Origin: a virus
Reading direction: 5' to 3' (one strand)
IMG/VR virus record: IMGVR_UViG_3300005918_000040
Span: 1-43,084 of that record
Length of the DNA stretch: 43,084 nt
The position numbers and the translations under genes are program-made. A model generated the notes under the pieces. It saw only the letters and a program-made list of their open reading frames with translations. It had not been told where the DNA came from and did no database searches. Positions 1-7,345 of this stretch are shown in pieces; position 1 is the first letter of the stretch; every line of letters starts with the position of its first letter.

Positions 1-1611
1 AAATTTCCTCATGCATAAAACACGATTTGAGCGACCATCGCCAGCTTCAAGTGTTGTAGAGTCTATCCCGCTTAATACTTGTGGCGATCCTGCACCGGAC
101 ACATAAAGTATATTATCGTTATATCCGTAAATACCCCGGTCTTTCCATACCGTGCTGCACACGCCGACAGTTCCGATATCCGTTATATCGAAATACGGCA
201 TGGTTTTCATGGTAACGGTTATATCTTCTCCAAGCGTTGTATCCACTGTGAAGTAAAACCAATGAGCGAAATAAGGCAGATCGTTAAATTGAGTTTGTTC
301 TGCCGTGGTTTTTAAATCCCATGTAATCCAACCGGACTTTGTAAAGCCGTCTGTTCCGTCAACAATATTGGATACAGATTCAAAAGCGACACCGGTCCAT
401 GTCCTGATATCATCAACAGTGGCTGTTTCTACCGTATTCGGCGTGGCGCCAACGTCAACGTAAACACCGATAATATTATCAAAACTGGAAAAATAGCCTT
501 TATCATTTGCGGTCATTTCTGAAAGGGTGATCAATGCCGCTGAATAATTCTTATAAGTGCCTCCGGTAGCCGAGTAAACATATTTTTGGCATTCTATGAT
601 ATCCACAGCTATGCCATCCCAAAGATTTGCTATGTCCTGAAAATCAGCCTCATACGTTACAGAACTTATTTCAACAGAGGATCCAAGATCAGGATCACCT
701 GACTTTATATAAAGCTGGTACCACCACCCGTTTTCTCCGAACAAATAACGAGGCTTCTCATCAGATGGAGACGCCCATGTCATAGCACCTGAAGCGGCAA
801 GCGTCACGCCCGCTGCCGCAGTACCATCCGTTATAGCTACATTTGTCCATGCACCGTTATTATAATTTAACTCGAATATGGTTGTTGCATCATTGGCAGA
901 TTTCACGACAAAATTAAAAGCGTCCGCTCGAACGGCCGTTTTAATAAATATACAGTCATAATCATTGGCGAGATCAGCTAAAGCAGATAGTGTTGCGTAT
1001 GTGGTTGTTAGACCATCAACGAGGTTCTTTGTTGCGTCTTCTCCCTTTGTCGGGATTTTAGGAATAGCCTCTGTAGCCTTAACGATCATAACCTTGTCTA
1101 CATATTCTGACTCGCCAGGGTAAATCTGATGCTGATCTGCAGCGTTAGAAAATATCAGTTTATCTCGGATAACGCTCCATGAAGCAGGGGAACCACCGGT
1201 GGTTCCGGCAAAAATGCTACTTCCGAATGTTGCTGGGCTTACAGCCGGTGGAGCGGTGGTGGCTTCTAAAACATCACCATCGTTCATTTGAGCAAATACA
1301 TGCCGCTCAACTTTTTTACCCTTACTAAACTGATAAAGCGTCATAGCCTGATTGGTACCGTCAGCAGTCACATGCTGCCTTGTCTGCCCCAGACGAGGTT
1401 TAAAACCCGGATGCGTTGGCCTCATATTCTGAATCATAGAAAAAGAGCCCATGGGAAGAAGAGTTTTGTTTTTGGACGTTACCACTCCTCCGCGTAAACC
1501 ATCTTTTAATATAGGCTGCTTAACCGAAAACCTGGCCTCGTTACCGCCTGTTTTTGGACCCGGACGACTTTTATTAGATCCTGACCCTAAAGCCCCTCTC
1601 ATATCAGCCAT
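1..1611 (-). CDS. Nozzle-like tail protein, partial (3' end beyond left edge)
   Basis: An open frame runs from the ATG at 1611 to the window edge without a stop (537 codons), so the C-terminus is missing. The N-terminus is disordered and basic (MADMRGALGSGSNK). It is followed by a segment of the type GSFSMIQNMRP...GFKPRLGQT and then YQFSKGKKVERHVFAQ, which resembles the start of podovirus nozzle or stabilisation proteins: a line about locations and a reference polyline of beta repeats. The rest is rich in Thr, Gly, Asp and aromatic residues, as expected of a beta-propeller-like virion protein. It starts directly after the adaptor gene (stop at 1612), the usual place of the nozzle gene in short-tailed phages. 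The nozzle role is inferred from order and composition; a different tail protein is possible. Confidence 0.6.
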   Translation of the reverse strand, partial: MADMRGALGSGSNKSRPGPKTGGNEARFSVKQPILKDGLRGGVVTSKNKTLLPMGSFSMIQNMRPTHPGFKPRLGQTRQHVTADGTNQAMTLYQFSKGKKVERHVFAQMNDGDVLEATTAPPAVSPATFGSSIFAGTTGGSPASWSVIRDKLIFSNAADQHQIYPGESEYVDKVMIVKATEAIPKIPTKGEDATKNLVDGLTTTYATLSALADLANDYDCIFIKTAVRADAFNFVVKSANDATTIFELNYNNGAWTNVAITDGTAAAGVTLAASGAMTWASPSDEKPRYLFGENGWWYQLYIKSGDPDLGSSVEISSVTYEADFQDIANLWDGIAVDIIECQKYVYSATGGTYKNYSAALITLSEMTANDKGYFSSFDNIIGVYVDVGATPNTVETATVDDIRTWTGVAFESVSNIVDGTDGFTKSGWITWDLKTTAEQTQFNDLPYFAHWFYFTVDTTLGEDITVTMKTMPYFDITDIGTVGVCSTVWKDRGIYGYNDNILYVSGAGSPQVLSGIDSTTLEAGDGRSNRVLCMRKF

Positions 1612-2538
1612 TTATCGATTCCTTCTGCTTTGTTTTAAAACCCTTTGTGCGATTTCCTGCTTGGTTTTGTTAACTTCCATGGCAAATAAACCGCCGATTT
1701 CGTCAGCGCCTGCATAATCCTTTACGGGCACCTTAAAAAGACTCGCCGCTCCGTAACAGATTCCTTTACATACTCGGGGAGAAAACCGCCAGAAGGCGTA
1801 ATCCGAATATACAGGAGAAGGCATACACACATACGGTAGAGTGAACGTATCACCTGCATTTTCGATCGGAGCGTCAAAAACAAGCTGAGACTCTGAGGAC
1901 GGCTGAATAACGTAGTTATCGTTTTCAGCAAAATTGTTTTCACAATCAGACTCTCCAAACAAGGCAGCTTCAAGATGAGTGGCATCTGTTACGGTCAGGA
2001 CATACCCGGACGAGCCATTTTCGCCATCGTCCTTATTGTGAATGATATCTCGCTCATAAACTTTGTCTGTGGTAAGAAAAAGCTTAGTGGAGTCTGTAAG
2101 CGTGGCCTGGCCACCCGATCCTTCGTCAGCGGTCGTTATTGTGCTTTCAATTAATGTTTCTTTGGTAGGCTTATCTATAATAGAAAAACTGCCAGGGGTG
2201 GATTTTGAATCTGTCTGGTTAGCCATGAAAATATTAGCATATTCAACCATGACAGGATAGGTCGTCTGCTCTTCCGTTGCATTGTAATAACGACCGAACC
2301 ATCTACCGTTAACCGTTTTCATGTACGGCCGGATAAAGTCCGGAGGGATATCATATTCCTGGGTATCTTCCAGCGTGGTTATTGCCAGGTTTTTATGAAG
2401 TATCCCGGTCTCTCTTAGAAAAATAGAGGCGGCAAGATCAAGATTTTCGTATAAACGAAGATAAGACGCGTATGCGTTTGTTACCCTTAACTCATCGGCA
2501 TAGTCAAGGGTGAGACTAATCAGTTTTTTGCCATCCAT
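1612..2538 (-). CDS. Head-tail adaptor-like protein
   Basis: 308 residues, ATG start with a GAGGTAA Shine-Dalgarno site. The N-terminal third has the helical pattern seen in podovirus adaptors (T7 gp11 or P22 gp4 type): a run such as LRLYENLDLAASIFLRETGI followed by TTLEDTQEYDIPPDF, where the TT...Q.EYDLP signature is typical. The middle (about residues 125-225) is beta-rich and polar, perhaps an inserted domain. The C-terminal part is again helical and ends in a basic tail (RVLKQSRRNR). It lies between the capsid genes and the nozzle-like gene, and its stop abuts the next start. The protein would form the ring joining portal to tail. The role rests on signature and synteny only. Confidence 0.65.
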   Translation of the reverse strand: MDGKKLISLTLDYADELRVTNAYASYLRLYENLDLAASIFLRETGILHKNLAITTLEDTQEYDIPPDFIRPYMKTVNGRWFGRYYNATEEQTTYPVMVEYANIFMANQTDSKSTPGSFSIIDKPTKETLIESTITTADEGSGGQATLTDSTKLFLTTDKVYERDIIHNKDDGENGSSGYVLTVTDATHLEAALFGESDCENNFAENDNYVIQPSSESQLVFDAPIENAGDTFTLPYVCMPSPVYSDYAFWRFSPRVCKGICYGAASLFKVPVKDYAGADEIGGLFAMEVNKTKQEIAQRVLKQSRRNR

Positions 2539-2556
2539 TATTACCTCACTCGCTAT

Positions 2557-2621
2557 TTACATAGCCAGCAAGAACCCACGAACGTAGAAAAATAACACAA
2601 CGGCAAAAACAATCGCCGGAG
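2557..2621 (-). other. Out-of-frame transmembrane segment after the zinc ribbon
   Basis: Directly downstream of the zinc-ribbon stop, the -1 frame encodes a hydrophobic segment (WITPAIVFAVVLFFYV, then RGFLLAM and a stop at 2557). This frame has no ATG, GTG or TTG of its own; it is open back to a stop near 2655. One extra base in the run of five A residues at about 2636-2640 would join it to the zinc ribbon as a single membrane-anchored protein of about 78 residues. Either an indel error or a translational frameshift would explain this. Confidence 0.4.
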
Positions 2622-2783
2622 TTATCCAGTTTCTGAGAAAAACTCTAAATCCTCCCCAATAGAATCAGACATATCATATCCGCACCTCGGACATATATTC
2701 ACGTTTGGGCTTAACTGGAAATCTTCAACAATAACGGCATCACAATTCGGACATACGCGGACGCCTCCATCGTTACTTGCCAT
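2622..2783 (-). CDS. Small zinc-ribbon protein
   Basis: 53 residues, too short for many gene callers. It begins with ATG at 2783, abutting the stop of the upstream 206-residue gene. Two knuckles are visible: CPNC (residues 11-14) and CPRCG (31-35), the classic four-cysteine zinc ribbon. The tail is acidic (SIGEDLEFF). Its last codons overlap a -1 frame that encodes a membrane segment, so the annotated stop may be artificial. Function is unknown; in virion operons such ribbons may bind nucleic acid or act as chaperones, but nothing here proves that. Confidence 0.65.
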   Translation of the reverse strand: MASNDGGVRVCPNCDAVIVEDFQLSPNVNICPRCGYDMSDSIGEDLEFFSETG

Positions 2784-3404
2784 TTAAAATTCCTTATCTT
2801 TAACATCTTTCGATTCGGATCCAGCATCTCCCTGAACCGAGCCTTGAGATGGTACGTTTTTGGAGTTCTCGCTTGTTTCTGTTTTTTGTTCTACAACTTC
2901 GGCCTCTGGCGGTTTTTTGGATTGATCGAGTTTTTCGTAAATCCAGTCGTTAAAAGACAAAGAGTTTGCCTGACCCCACCAGTCCGGCCGTTCCTTAAAA
3001 AATTCTGTCCAAGGGCATGGCTCTACGTTTTCAGGTCTTTTTTCATCCGCCGCATAGCGAGCATATAAGATATTATCGAGATCAGCACTGTCGGGCGATT
3101 CTTCTTCGCTGAAATCACCGGCAAGAACCCTGCTTTTTTCTTCTTCTTTTGCATAAAAATCTTCTGACAGTTTCTTGCCTAAACGTCTCCACCAGCTTTT
3201 AGCGGCTTCTCTGTGAACTCCTTCTGGTATAACATCTAATTCACCCATTCCTTTAACCGGGTTTCCGTTCTTATACCCGTATAATCCGCCCATATGCAAA
3301 AATATATGACGACCTGACGATTCACTCCAAGACCTTAAGACTTCAACAGTTACCAGTTGTTCCTTACCGTTAATCATCTTTTTTACTTTTAATTCCTGAG
3401 TCAT
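2784..3404 (-). CDS. Charged protein of the virion operon, unknown function
   Basis: 206 residues with an ATG preceded by GAAAGGGAA. The first 75 residues look folded and mixed alpha/beta (KKMINGKEQLVTVEVLRSWS...HIFLHMGGLYGY). The region after about residue 90 is rich in Glu, Lys and Trp. The last 40 residues are low-complexity (KTETSENSKNVPSQG...DVKDKEF) and probably disordered. I do not recognise the family. It lies between capsid-associated and adaptor genes. The leader carries a hairpin also found before the scaffold gene, suggesting separate control of its expression. Confidence 0.6.
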   Translation of the reverse strand: MTQELKVKKMINGKEQLVTVEVLRSWSESSGRHIFLHMGGLYGYKNGNPVKGMGELDVIPEGVHREAAKSWWRRLGKKLSEDFYAKEEEKSRVLAGDFSEEESPDSADLDNILYARYAADEKRPENVEPCPWTEFFKERPDWWGQANSLSFNDWIYEKLDQSKKPPEAEVVEQKTETSENSKNVPSQGSVQGDAGSESKDVKDKEF

Positions 3405-3441
3405 GCTGTTCCCTTTCGGCGTTATCCCGGCAAAAGCCAGG
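3405..3441 (-). promoter_or_regulatory. Hairpin leader, copy 2 (before the 206-residue gene)
   Basis: On the minus strand: hairpin CCTGGC-TTTT-GCCGGG (3426-3441, one G-T pair), then GATAACGCCGAAAGGGAACA just before the ATG. The leader of the scaffold gene (6584-6619) has a hairpin in the same position followed by GATAACGCGAAAGGGAAAA. The downstream block is conserved while the hairpin sequence differs, which suggests that structure is conserved. It could be an RNA stabiliser, a processing site or part of a late control element. Confidence 0.45.
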
Positions 3442-3451
3442 GGCCTGATTG

Positions 3452-3497
3452 TTGACTGCCGGGCCGGCTAAAAATGCCGGCACGGCCCGTTAGTCAA
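3452..3497. terminator. Long GC-rich hairpin downstream of the 114-residue gene
   Basis: Nested inverted repeat: TTGACT/AGTCAA outside, CGGGCC/GGCCCG inside, and GGC/GCC around a TAAAAAT loop. A T-rich tract (T8) follows only on the plus-strand side; the same tract gives A8 upstream on the minus strand. For the minus-strand operon it is therefore a strong 3' hairpin without a U-tract: attenuator, RNA stabiliser, or a block to antisense plus-strand transcription. Confidence 0.45.
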
Positions 3498-3508
3498 TAT
3501 TCTTTTTT

Positions 3509-3853
3509 TTATGCTCCAAACAAAACCATCTTAAAAGATACGGCTGTAGGAGTAATTCCGGAAGTTGCGTTTGTTCCGGAAATTGCGATTTTAATTTTAT
3601 GATTAGTGGAATCATACCGGTGGAAATAAGTAGCAACTCCGTTATAGGGATCCTCAATAATCCCCATTTGTATTTGTTTCTTAAAACCAAATACACTCTT
3701 ATCGGGGAGAGGTACACCTCCGGTAGGATATGTCAACGAGCCGTCACCAAAAGTAACAGTCGCCATTACTATCTTCTTCGGCCCTGATGGCACAAGATCA
3801 TTATCAGCCTGTGACGCAGTAACCGTAACATCGGTGGATGCTAAAGCGGTCAT
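3509..3853 (-). CDS. Small virion protein, probably capsid-associated
   Basis: 114 residues, ATG with a strong AAGGAGAA site. It is beta-rich, with a YPTGGVPLP...FGFKKQI...DPYNGVATYFHRYD..NHKIKI pattern. I associate that pattern with small proteins encoded beside phage major capsid genes. It lies two genes downstream of the capsid protein. A decoration or head-tail role is plausible from position, but the family assignment is from memory of similar patterns only. Confidence 0.6.
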   Translation of the reverse strand: MTALASTDVTVTASQADNDLVPSGPKKIVMATVTFGDGSLTYPTGGVPLPDKSVFGFKKQIQMGIIEDPYNGVATYFHRYDSTNHKIKIAISGTNATSGITPTAVSFKMVLFGA

Positions 3854-3919
3854 GATTAGTTCTCCTTAAGTATTAAGTAAGTGGGATGCTATATAAGCAC
3901 CCCACGGTTAAATTACTCT

Positions 3920-4387
3920 TTACGCAGTTGCGACCATATCAGATTGATTGGCAATCGTTTCTGGCCAATACTTAACCAATAGATGCGGATAGAAATGCCC
4001 GGCCGCTCCCGTGCCAGCAGCAGCGACAGTCATATCGACTATTACCTGATCGCCGGCGTTCAGAATCCCGGCTGTTTCTCCAACAGCCACAAGGTCGTAC
4101 ATAAGTTTACCAGCGACTGCCGTTCCAACGGTGAGTGCCGCGATCGTACCTGTGGTCATTGATGCGTCGGATCCTGCTGTCGGTCGAAAATTAAAATTGA
4201 CAGTAGGGGTACTGGTGGTTCCTGCACACGTTTCCGTAACAACGATACCCGCCATATACACCTGGCATTTAAAAGGGATGTTAAAAACAGCTATATCCCC
4301 TGTAGATGCAGAGCAGTCAACACCGAGAGCATCGGCATAATCCAGCGGGAGAAAAGCTTGGATTGGTATTACAACATTTGATAACAT
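3920..4387 (-). CDS. Probable head decoration or minor virion protein
   Basis: 155 residues directly downstream of the major capsid gene, with a GGAGGG site. Composition is Ala, Gly, Thr and Val rich with few charged residues, alternating hydrophobic strands and Gly/Thr turns (TGTIAALTVGTAVAGKLMYD). This fits a beta-sandwich decoration or fibre-like protein. The position next to the capsid gene supports a role on the head surface. No catalytic motif is visible. Confidence 0.55.
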   Translation of the reverse strand: MLSNVVIPIQAFLPLDYADALGVDCSASTGDIAVFNIPFKCQVYMAGIVVTETCAGTTSTPTVNFNFRPTAGSDASMTTGTIAALTVGTAVAGKLMYDLVAVGETAGILNAGDQVIVDMTVAAAGTGAAGHFYPHLLVKYWPETIANQSDMVATA

Positions 4388-4433
4388 GGCTTAAAGCCCT
4401 CCTTTATAGTTATAACTTAACCGAACAAGCAGG

Positions 4434-5393
4434 TTAAGAAGATGAAACTCGAACGATCTTTGCTTCAAGATCGGTCGCAGTATTCCATGTGGTAGCGAAT
4501 GAGACGATCCCGTACCAAATAACAGCCTTTACTCGTCCGAAATCTCCGGAGAAGTTTGGATCTGCTCTAAGATGCGGAAAATCAACCTCGATTCTCGTTA
4601 CCGCTTCATCACCGAATACAACACCCTCGCCGAGGACAGACCCATCTCCAACGCCGTTTGAAAGAGCGCTTTCATGGGTAACTTCAAGTAAACGGACGGA
4701 TTCGCATTGCCCGATCTCAGAATTGTATATAAGATCACCCTTCCTCAGATACATGTTCCAAGCTTCAATTACTCGATCATCCTTTAACCCTCTAAGACCC
4801 TTTGTTGCAAACGCACCGATATAATGATTCCCGGTGTAGAAAGGAACGTGCAGGTCGTTAGTCATATAATCTCGAATGGTTCCGAGATGGGCTTTTGTGA
4901 GGTTAAACGTTGCTTGGGTACTTGCGGTACCGTCCGTGTCCCACGTTCCACCGGTCAACGAGGTAGGAATAAAAATAACCTTTGCCTCATTAAACGCGGT
5001 CGCTGCTGCCGTGTCCATAACCTTGCCCATCTGACGAGCGAGGGTTTTTTGAGCCCCTTGCTTTGGATCGAACATGGAAAGTTCCTGAGCAAGGTTAGTG
5101 TATTCAATGCCACGGCCCCATTCATAAATAGTAATAGCCCGGGTGCCCATTTCTAACTTATCGATCGGAACGCGGGTTCTCTCTTCCAATTTAGCGCTTG
5201 TTGGCTCTGATGTTTCTTTGTAATGAAAAATATTTACCGTTTCACCCATTCTTTTTCCGTACCCTGGGAGCTTATCGGTAAATGGCACAAAGATGAACTT
5301 TTCAGCCGCCAATTCAAGTAACTTTGCCGAAATGTGATGGTTCTTATAAACGCCATCTGTGGCGTCATAGGTCCAAGTATATACCTGGCTCAT
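4434..5393 (-). CDS. Major capsid protein, N4-gp56-like family
   Basis: 319 residues, ATG with a GGAGAATG-type site. The N-terminus (SAKLLELAAEKFIFVPFTDK, then LPGYGKRMGETVNIFHY) and the following LEERTRVPIDKLEMGTRAITIYEWGRGI segment match the pattern of N4-gp56 family HK97-fold capsid proteins: helix, a beta-hairpin described by GKGETVxW, then the TEG...L....IT..QYG motif. The middle holds the P-domain-like segment (HLGTIRDYMTNDLHVPFYTG). It sits directly after the scaffold gene, as expected. It would form the icosahedral shell. Confidence in the capsid role is high; the exact subfamily is less certain. Confidence 0.85.
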   Translation of the reverse strand: MSQVYTWTYDATDGVYKNHHISAKLLELAAEKFIFVPFTDKLPGYGKRMGETVNIFHYKETSEPTSAKLEERTRVPIDKLEMGTRAITIYEWGRGIEYTNLAQELSMFDPKQGAQKTLARQMGKVMDTAAATAFNEAKVIFIPTSLTGGTWDTDGTASTQATFNLTKAHLGTIRDYMTNDLHVPFYTGNHYIGAFATKGLRGLKDDRVIEAWNMYLRKGDLIYNSEIGQCESVRLLEVTHESALSNGVGDGSVLGEGVVFGDEAVTRIEVDFPHLRADPNFSGDFGRVKAVIWYGIVSFATTWNTATDLEAKIVRVSSS

Positions 5394-5425
5394 AGTTCAT
5401 TCTCCTTATCAATAGCTGTTCGGAG

Positions 5426-6583
5426 CTAAATCCTTCGCTTTTCCGCAGCAGAGTTTATAGCACCTTCCAGCGTCAACGGCTGATCTGCCCCTGCCGCTGA
5501 TCCGGGAAGAACACGATTTCCCTTTCCAAGAGGTGCTTTGCTGTCATGGATAATCTCAGTTTTTTTCTCCGCATTGTATTTTAGTGTTTGATCTATCGCC
5601 CAAACAGTCTGATCCTGAACTGTAATTGGAACTTTATTTTCATCAACCATCGGAGCTTGAGCGATAAAGTGCATTAACACCGGATCGTTTTTTGTTAAAC
5701 CCGGAGTATCTGCTGCATTTAATCTGGATTCGAGATAGTCTGCTCTTGTTTGATCCACGGCCCATTTCACTTGAGCATCAAAATCAAGTGGATTCCCCTG
5801 AGAATCTGATACGGGCGCTTTTTGAGCATATGAAACATAAACTTCATCATCAGGATTTACACCTAAAGATGATGCAACGCTGTTCGCGTACTTCAATGCA
5901 TCACCGCTGGCGGGCTGATCATCGATCGTTGATGTGTCTTGTGATTGCGTTATCGGGCCTGCGGTTGTCGCCGGCTGTGAAGTTGGTATGTCACTTTCTT
6001 CTGGCGGCGCAGATCCGGGCTCTGGCACATACTTAAACCCTCTCAAATCAACGGCAACATCAGATTGCAAACTAGCTACATTCTTATGATAGTCATCGCT
6101 GTCTGGATCGAGATCTTCCATATCCTTGATTAGTTTTTCATTACGCTCTGTTGCGAATTGTTTAAAAGCATCATTCTCTTTTACCTCCTGTTCAGCCTCT
6201 AGCGCTTCACGTTTTTCTTTCGAACGCAAAGACTCTGTTTCTTGCTCAAGAGTGGCATACTTACTTTCCAGCTCTGTAACGTACCGACGCTGGTTAAGAT
6301 ACCCCTTCTCGGCGGCAGGATGGTTTTTAAACCTAAAGTGTCCCGGAACATCATCTAACGTACCGGCGGTTGCCCCGGTTACTATCGGTTCTGGTGCTGC
6401 TGTCGGGTCCACAACAACATCGGGAGCAGGCTGCCCTATTGGAGATGGTCCAACTACGTTTGCTCCATCTTCGGAGGGTAGTTCGAACATATCCAGGCCC
6501 TTCACGATCAACGCTTCAGAATCCAACGATTCTTGACCTGCTGTTGCCCCTTCGTCTTGAGGACTAAAATATTTTGGTGACAT
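5426..6583 (-). CDS. Capsid scaffolding protein
   Basis: 385 residues, strongly acidic and hydrophilic, Pro/Ala/Asp rich at the N-terminus. A predicted coiled coil covers about residues 95-150 (RRYVTELESKYATLEQETES, then LRSKEKREALEAEQEVKEND), and a basic C-terminal end (INSAAEKRRI) is typical of scaffolds that dock on the coat protein. It lies between portal-proximal genes and the major capsid gene, the canonical scaffold position. No protease motif is visible, so it probably exits intact or is degraded by others. Its leader has a hairpin shared with the 206-residue gene. Confidence 0.75.
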   Translation of the reverse strand: MSPKYFSPQDEGATAGQESLDSEALIVKGLDMFELPSEDGANVVGPSPIGQPAPDVVVDPTAAPEPIVTGATAGTLDDVPGHFRFKNHPAAEKGYLNQRRYVTELESKYATLEQETESLRSKEKREALEAEQEVKENDAFKQFATERNEKLIKDMEDLDPDSDDYHKNVASLQSDVAVDLRGFKYVPEPGSAPPEESDIPTSQPATTAGPITQSQDTSTIDDQPASGDALKYANSVASSLGVNPDDEVYVSYAQKAPVSDSQGNPLDFDAQVKWAVDQTRADYLESRLNAADTPGLTKNDPVLMHFIAQAPMVDENKVPITVQDQTVWAIDQTLKYNAEKKTEIIHDSKAPLGKGNRVLPGSAAGADQPLTLEGAINSAAEKRRI

Positions 6584-6619
6584 TTGCTTTTCCCTTTCGC
6601 GTTATCCCCGTTTACGGGG
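6584..6619 (-). promoter_or_regulatory. Hairpin leader, copy 1 (before the scaffold gene)
   Basis: On the minus strand a hairpin CCCCG-TAAA-CGGGG (6606-6619) is followed by GATAACGCGAAAGGGAAAA and the ATG. It shares its downstream block with the leader at 3405-3441. Scaffold is needed in large amounts, so a stabilising 5' hairpin would make sense; this is inference. Confidence 0.45.
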
Positions 6620-6771
6620 GGCTACTTTGGAGTATAATTTCGGAGCCTGCTGTTTTTTAGACGTTCTCCACCCGGAGAAACAAACCCCAACTCTAATCTT
6701 TTGGCCGAAAAACTCACAATTCATATTTTTTTATTTGATCTTTCATTTTACGATATATCTTTTATTTTTAA

Positions 6772-6840
6772 CCTGGAGCCTTTGGACTCCCGGATTCGCA
6801 GTCCGGTACCTTTTTTCGAAGTTGCCCATTAGACTCCAGG
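6772..6840 (-). ncRNA. tRNA-like hairpin element between the 107-residue and scaffold genes
   Basis: On the minus strand, 69 nt start with CCTGGAG and end with CTCCAGG (a 7-bp acceptor-like stem). Inside is an anticodon-like arm: CCGGA, loop CTGCGAA, TCCGG, which would place GCG as anticodon. The D-arm side has a TAATGGGCAAC stretch like a D-loop. The T-arm side is too short (about 11 nt) for a normal tRNA. The 5' arm overlaps the last codons and stop of the 107-residue gene. It is therefore a degenerate tRNA-like or regulatory structure, unlikely to be a working tRNA. Confidence 0.35.
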
Positions 6841-7152
6841 GGCCTTGCCGGGCTCAAAATATCTACTAGCCAATTCTTCGGCTGCTTTTTTCCCATCAAC
6901 TTCTGTTGCTCCAACCCTGTTAAGCATGTCATTAAAAGCCTTTGCCTCCGGATCGTTTTGTATTAATACATTTATCCGAGCCGTAAGACTCTTCTTAATC
7001 ATAGAAATTAAAATTGCCCCGGCCTCTGTTTTAGACAAAGACGACAGCTTGGCTTTTTGCTCTAACTTCGATTTTGCCGCGTTATCCCTTTCAGCATCAA
7101 CCGAAGCGATCGGCCTGTTTGTTTGAATATCTGTATGTGCTCCTTTATCCAT
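6829..7152 (-). CDS. Unknown helical protein of the virion operon
   Basis: 107 residues, mostly predicted helix with Lys/Glu/Ala-rich stretches (AERDNAAKSKLEQKAKLSSL, then MIKKSLTARINVLIQNDPEA). It ends in GKAPGV. There is no recognisable motif. Located between portal and scaffold, it might be an assembly factor. Its stop codon lies within the 5' arm of a tRNA-like hairpin (6772-6840), so its 3' end may be structured in the mRNA. Confidence 0.55.
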   Translation of the reverse strand: MDKGAHTDIQTNRPIASVDAERDNAAKSKLEQKAKLSSLSKTEAGAILISMIKKSLTARINVLIQNDPEAKAFNDMLNRVGATEVDGKKAAEELASRYFEPGKAPGV

Positions 7153-7161
7153 AATATACCC

Positions 7162-7344
7162 TTAATTGTCCTGTTCAGCCGCTGCTGCTCTTTCTGCGGC
7201 CCTTTTTTCCAGATCGGCAGTATACTCCCCCTCTAACTGTTCCAACATTCTTCGTCCTGCCGGACGGAGCCCCCATTTTCGCCGGGGATCATTTGGCGCA
7301 TAAGGCTTAATCTTTTTTGGTGCTGCTGGTTTTACTGCTGCCAT
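7162..7344 (-). CDS. Small basic protein downstream of the portal
   Basis: 60 residues starting 2 nt after the portal stop (GGAGGAAGATAAA precedes the ATG). The N-terminal half is Pro/Lys/Arg rich (PAAPKKIKPYAPNDPRRKWG); the second half is a single Ala/Glu/Arg helix. A DNA- or RNA-binding or assembly role is possible, but I do not recognise the family. Confidence 0.55.
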   Translation of the reverse strand: MAAVKPAAPKKIKPYAPNDPRRKWGLRPAGRRMLEQLEGEYTADLEKRAAERAAAAEQDN

Positions 7345-7345
7345 T

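Noticed and set aside
6772-6840. Functional tRNA with anticodon GCG
   Set aside because: The T-arm is too short and the D-arm does not pair, so it was listed only as tRNA-like.
7081-7105. A GTTATCCCTTTC stretch similar to the late hairpin leader
   Set aside because: It lies inside a coding region, the order of blocks differs, and there is no hairpin.
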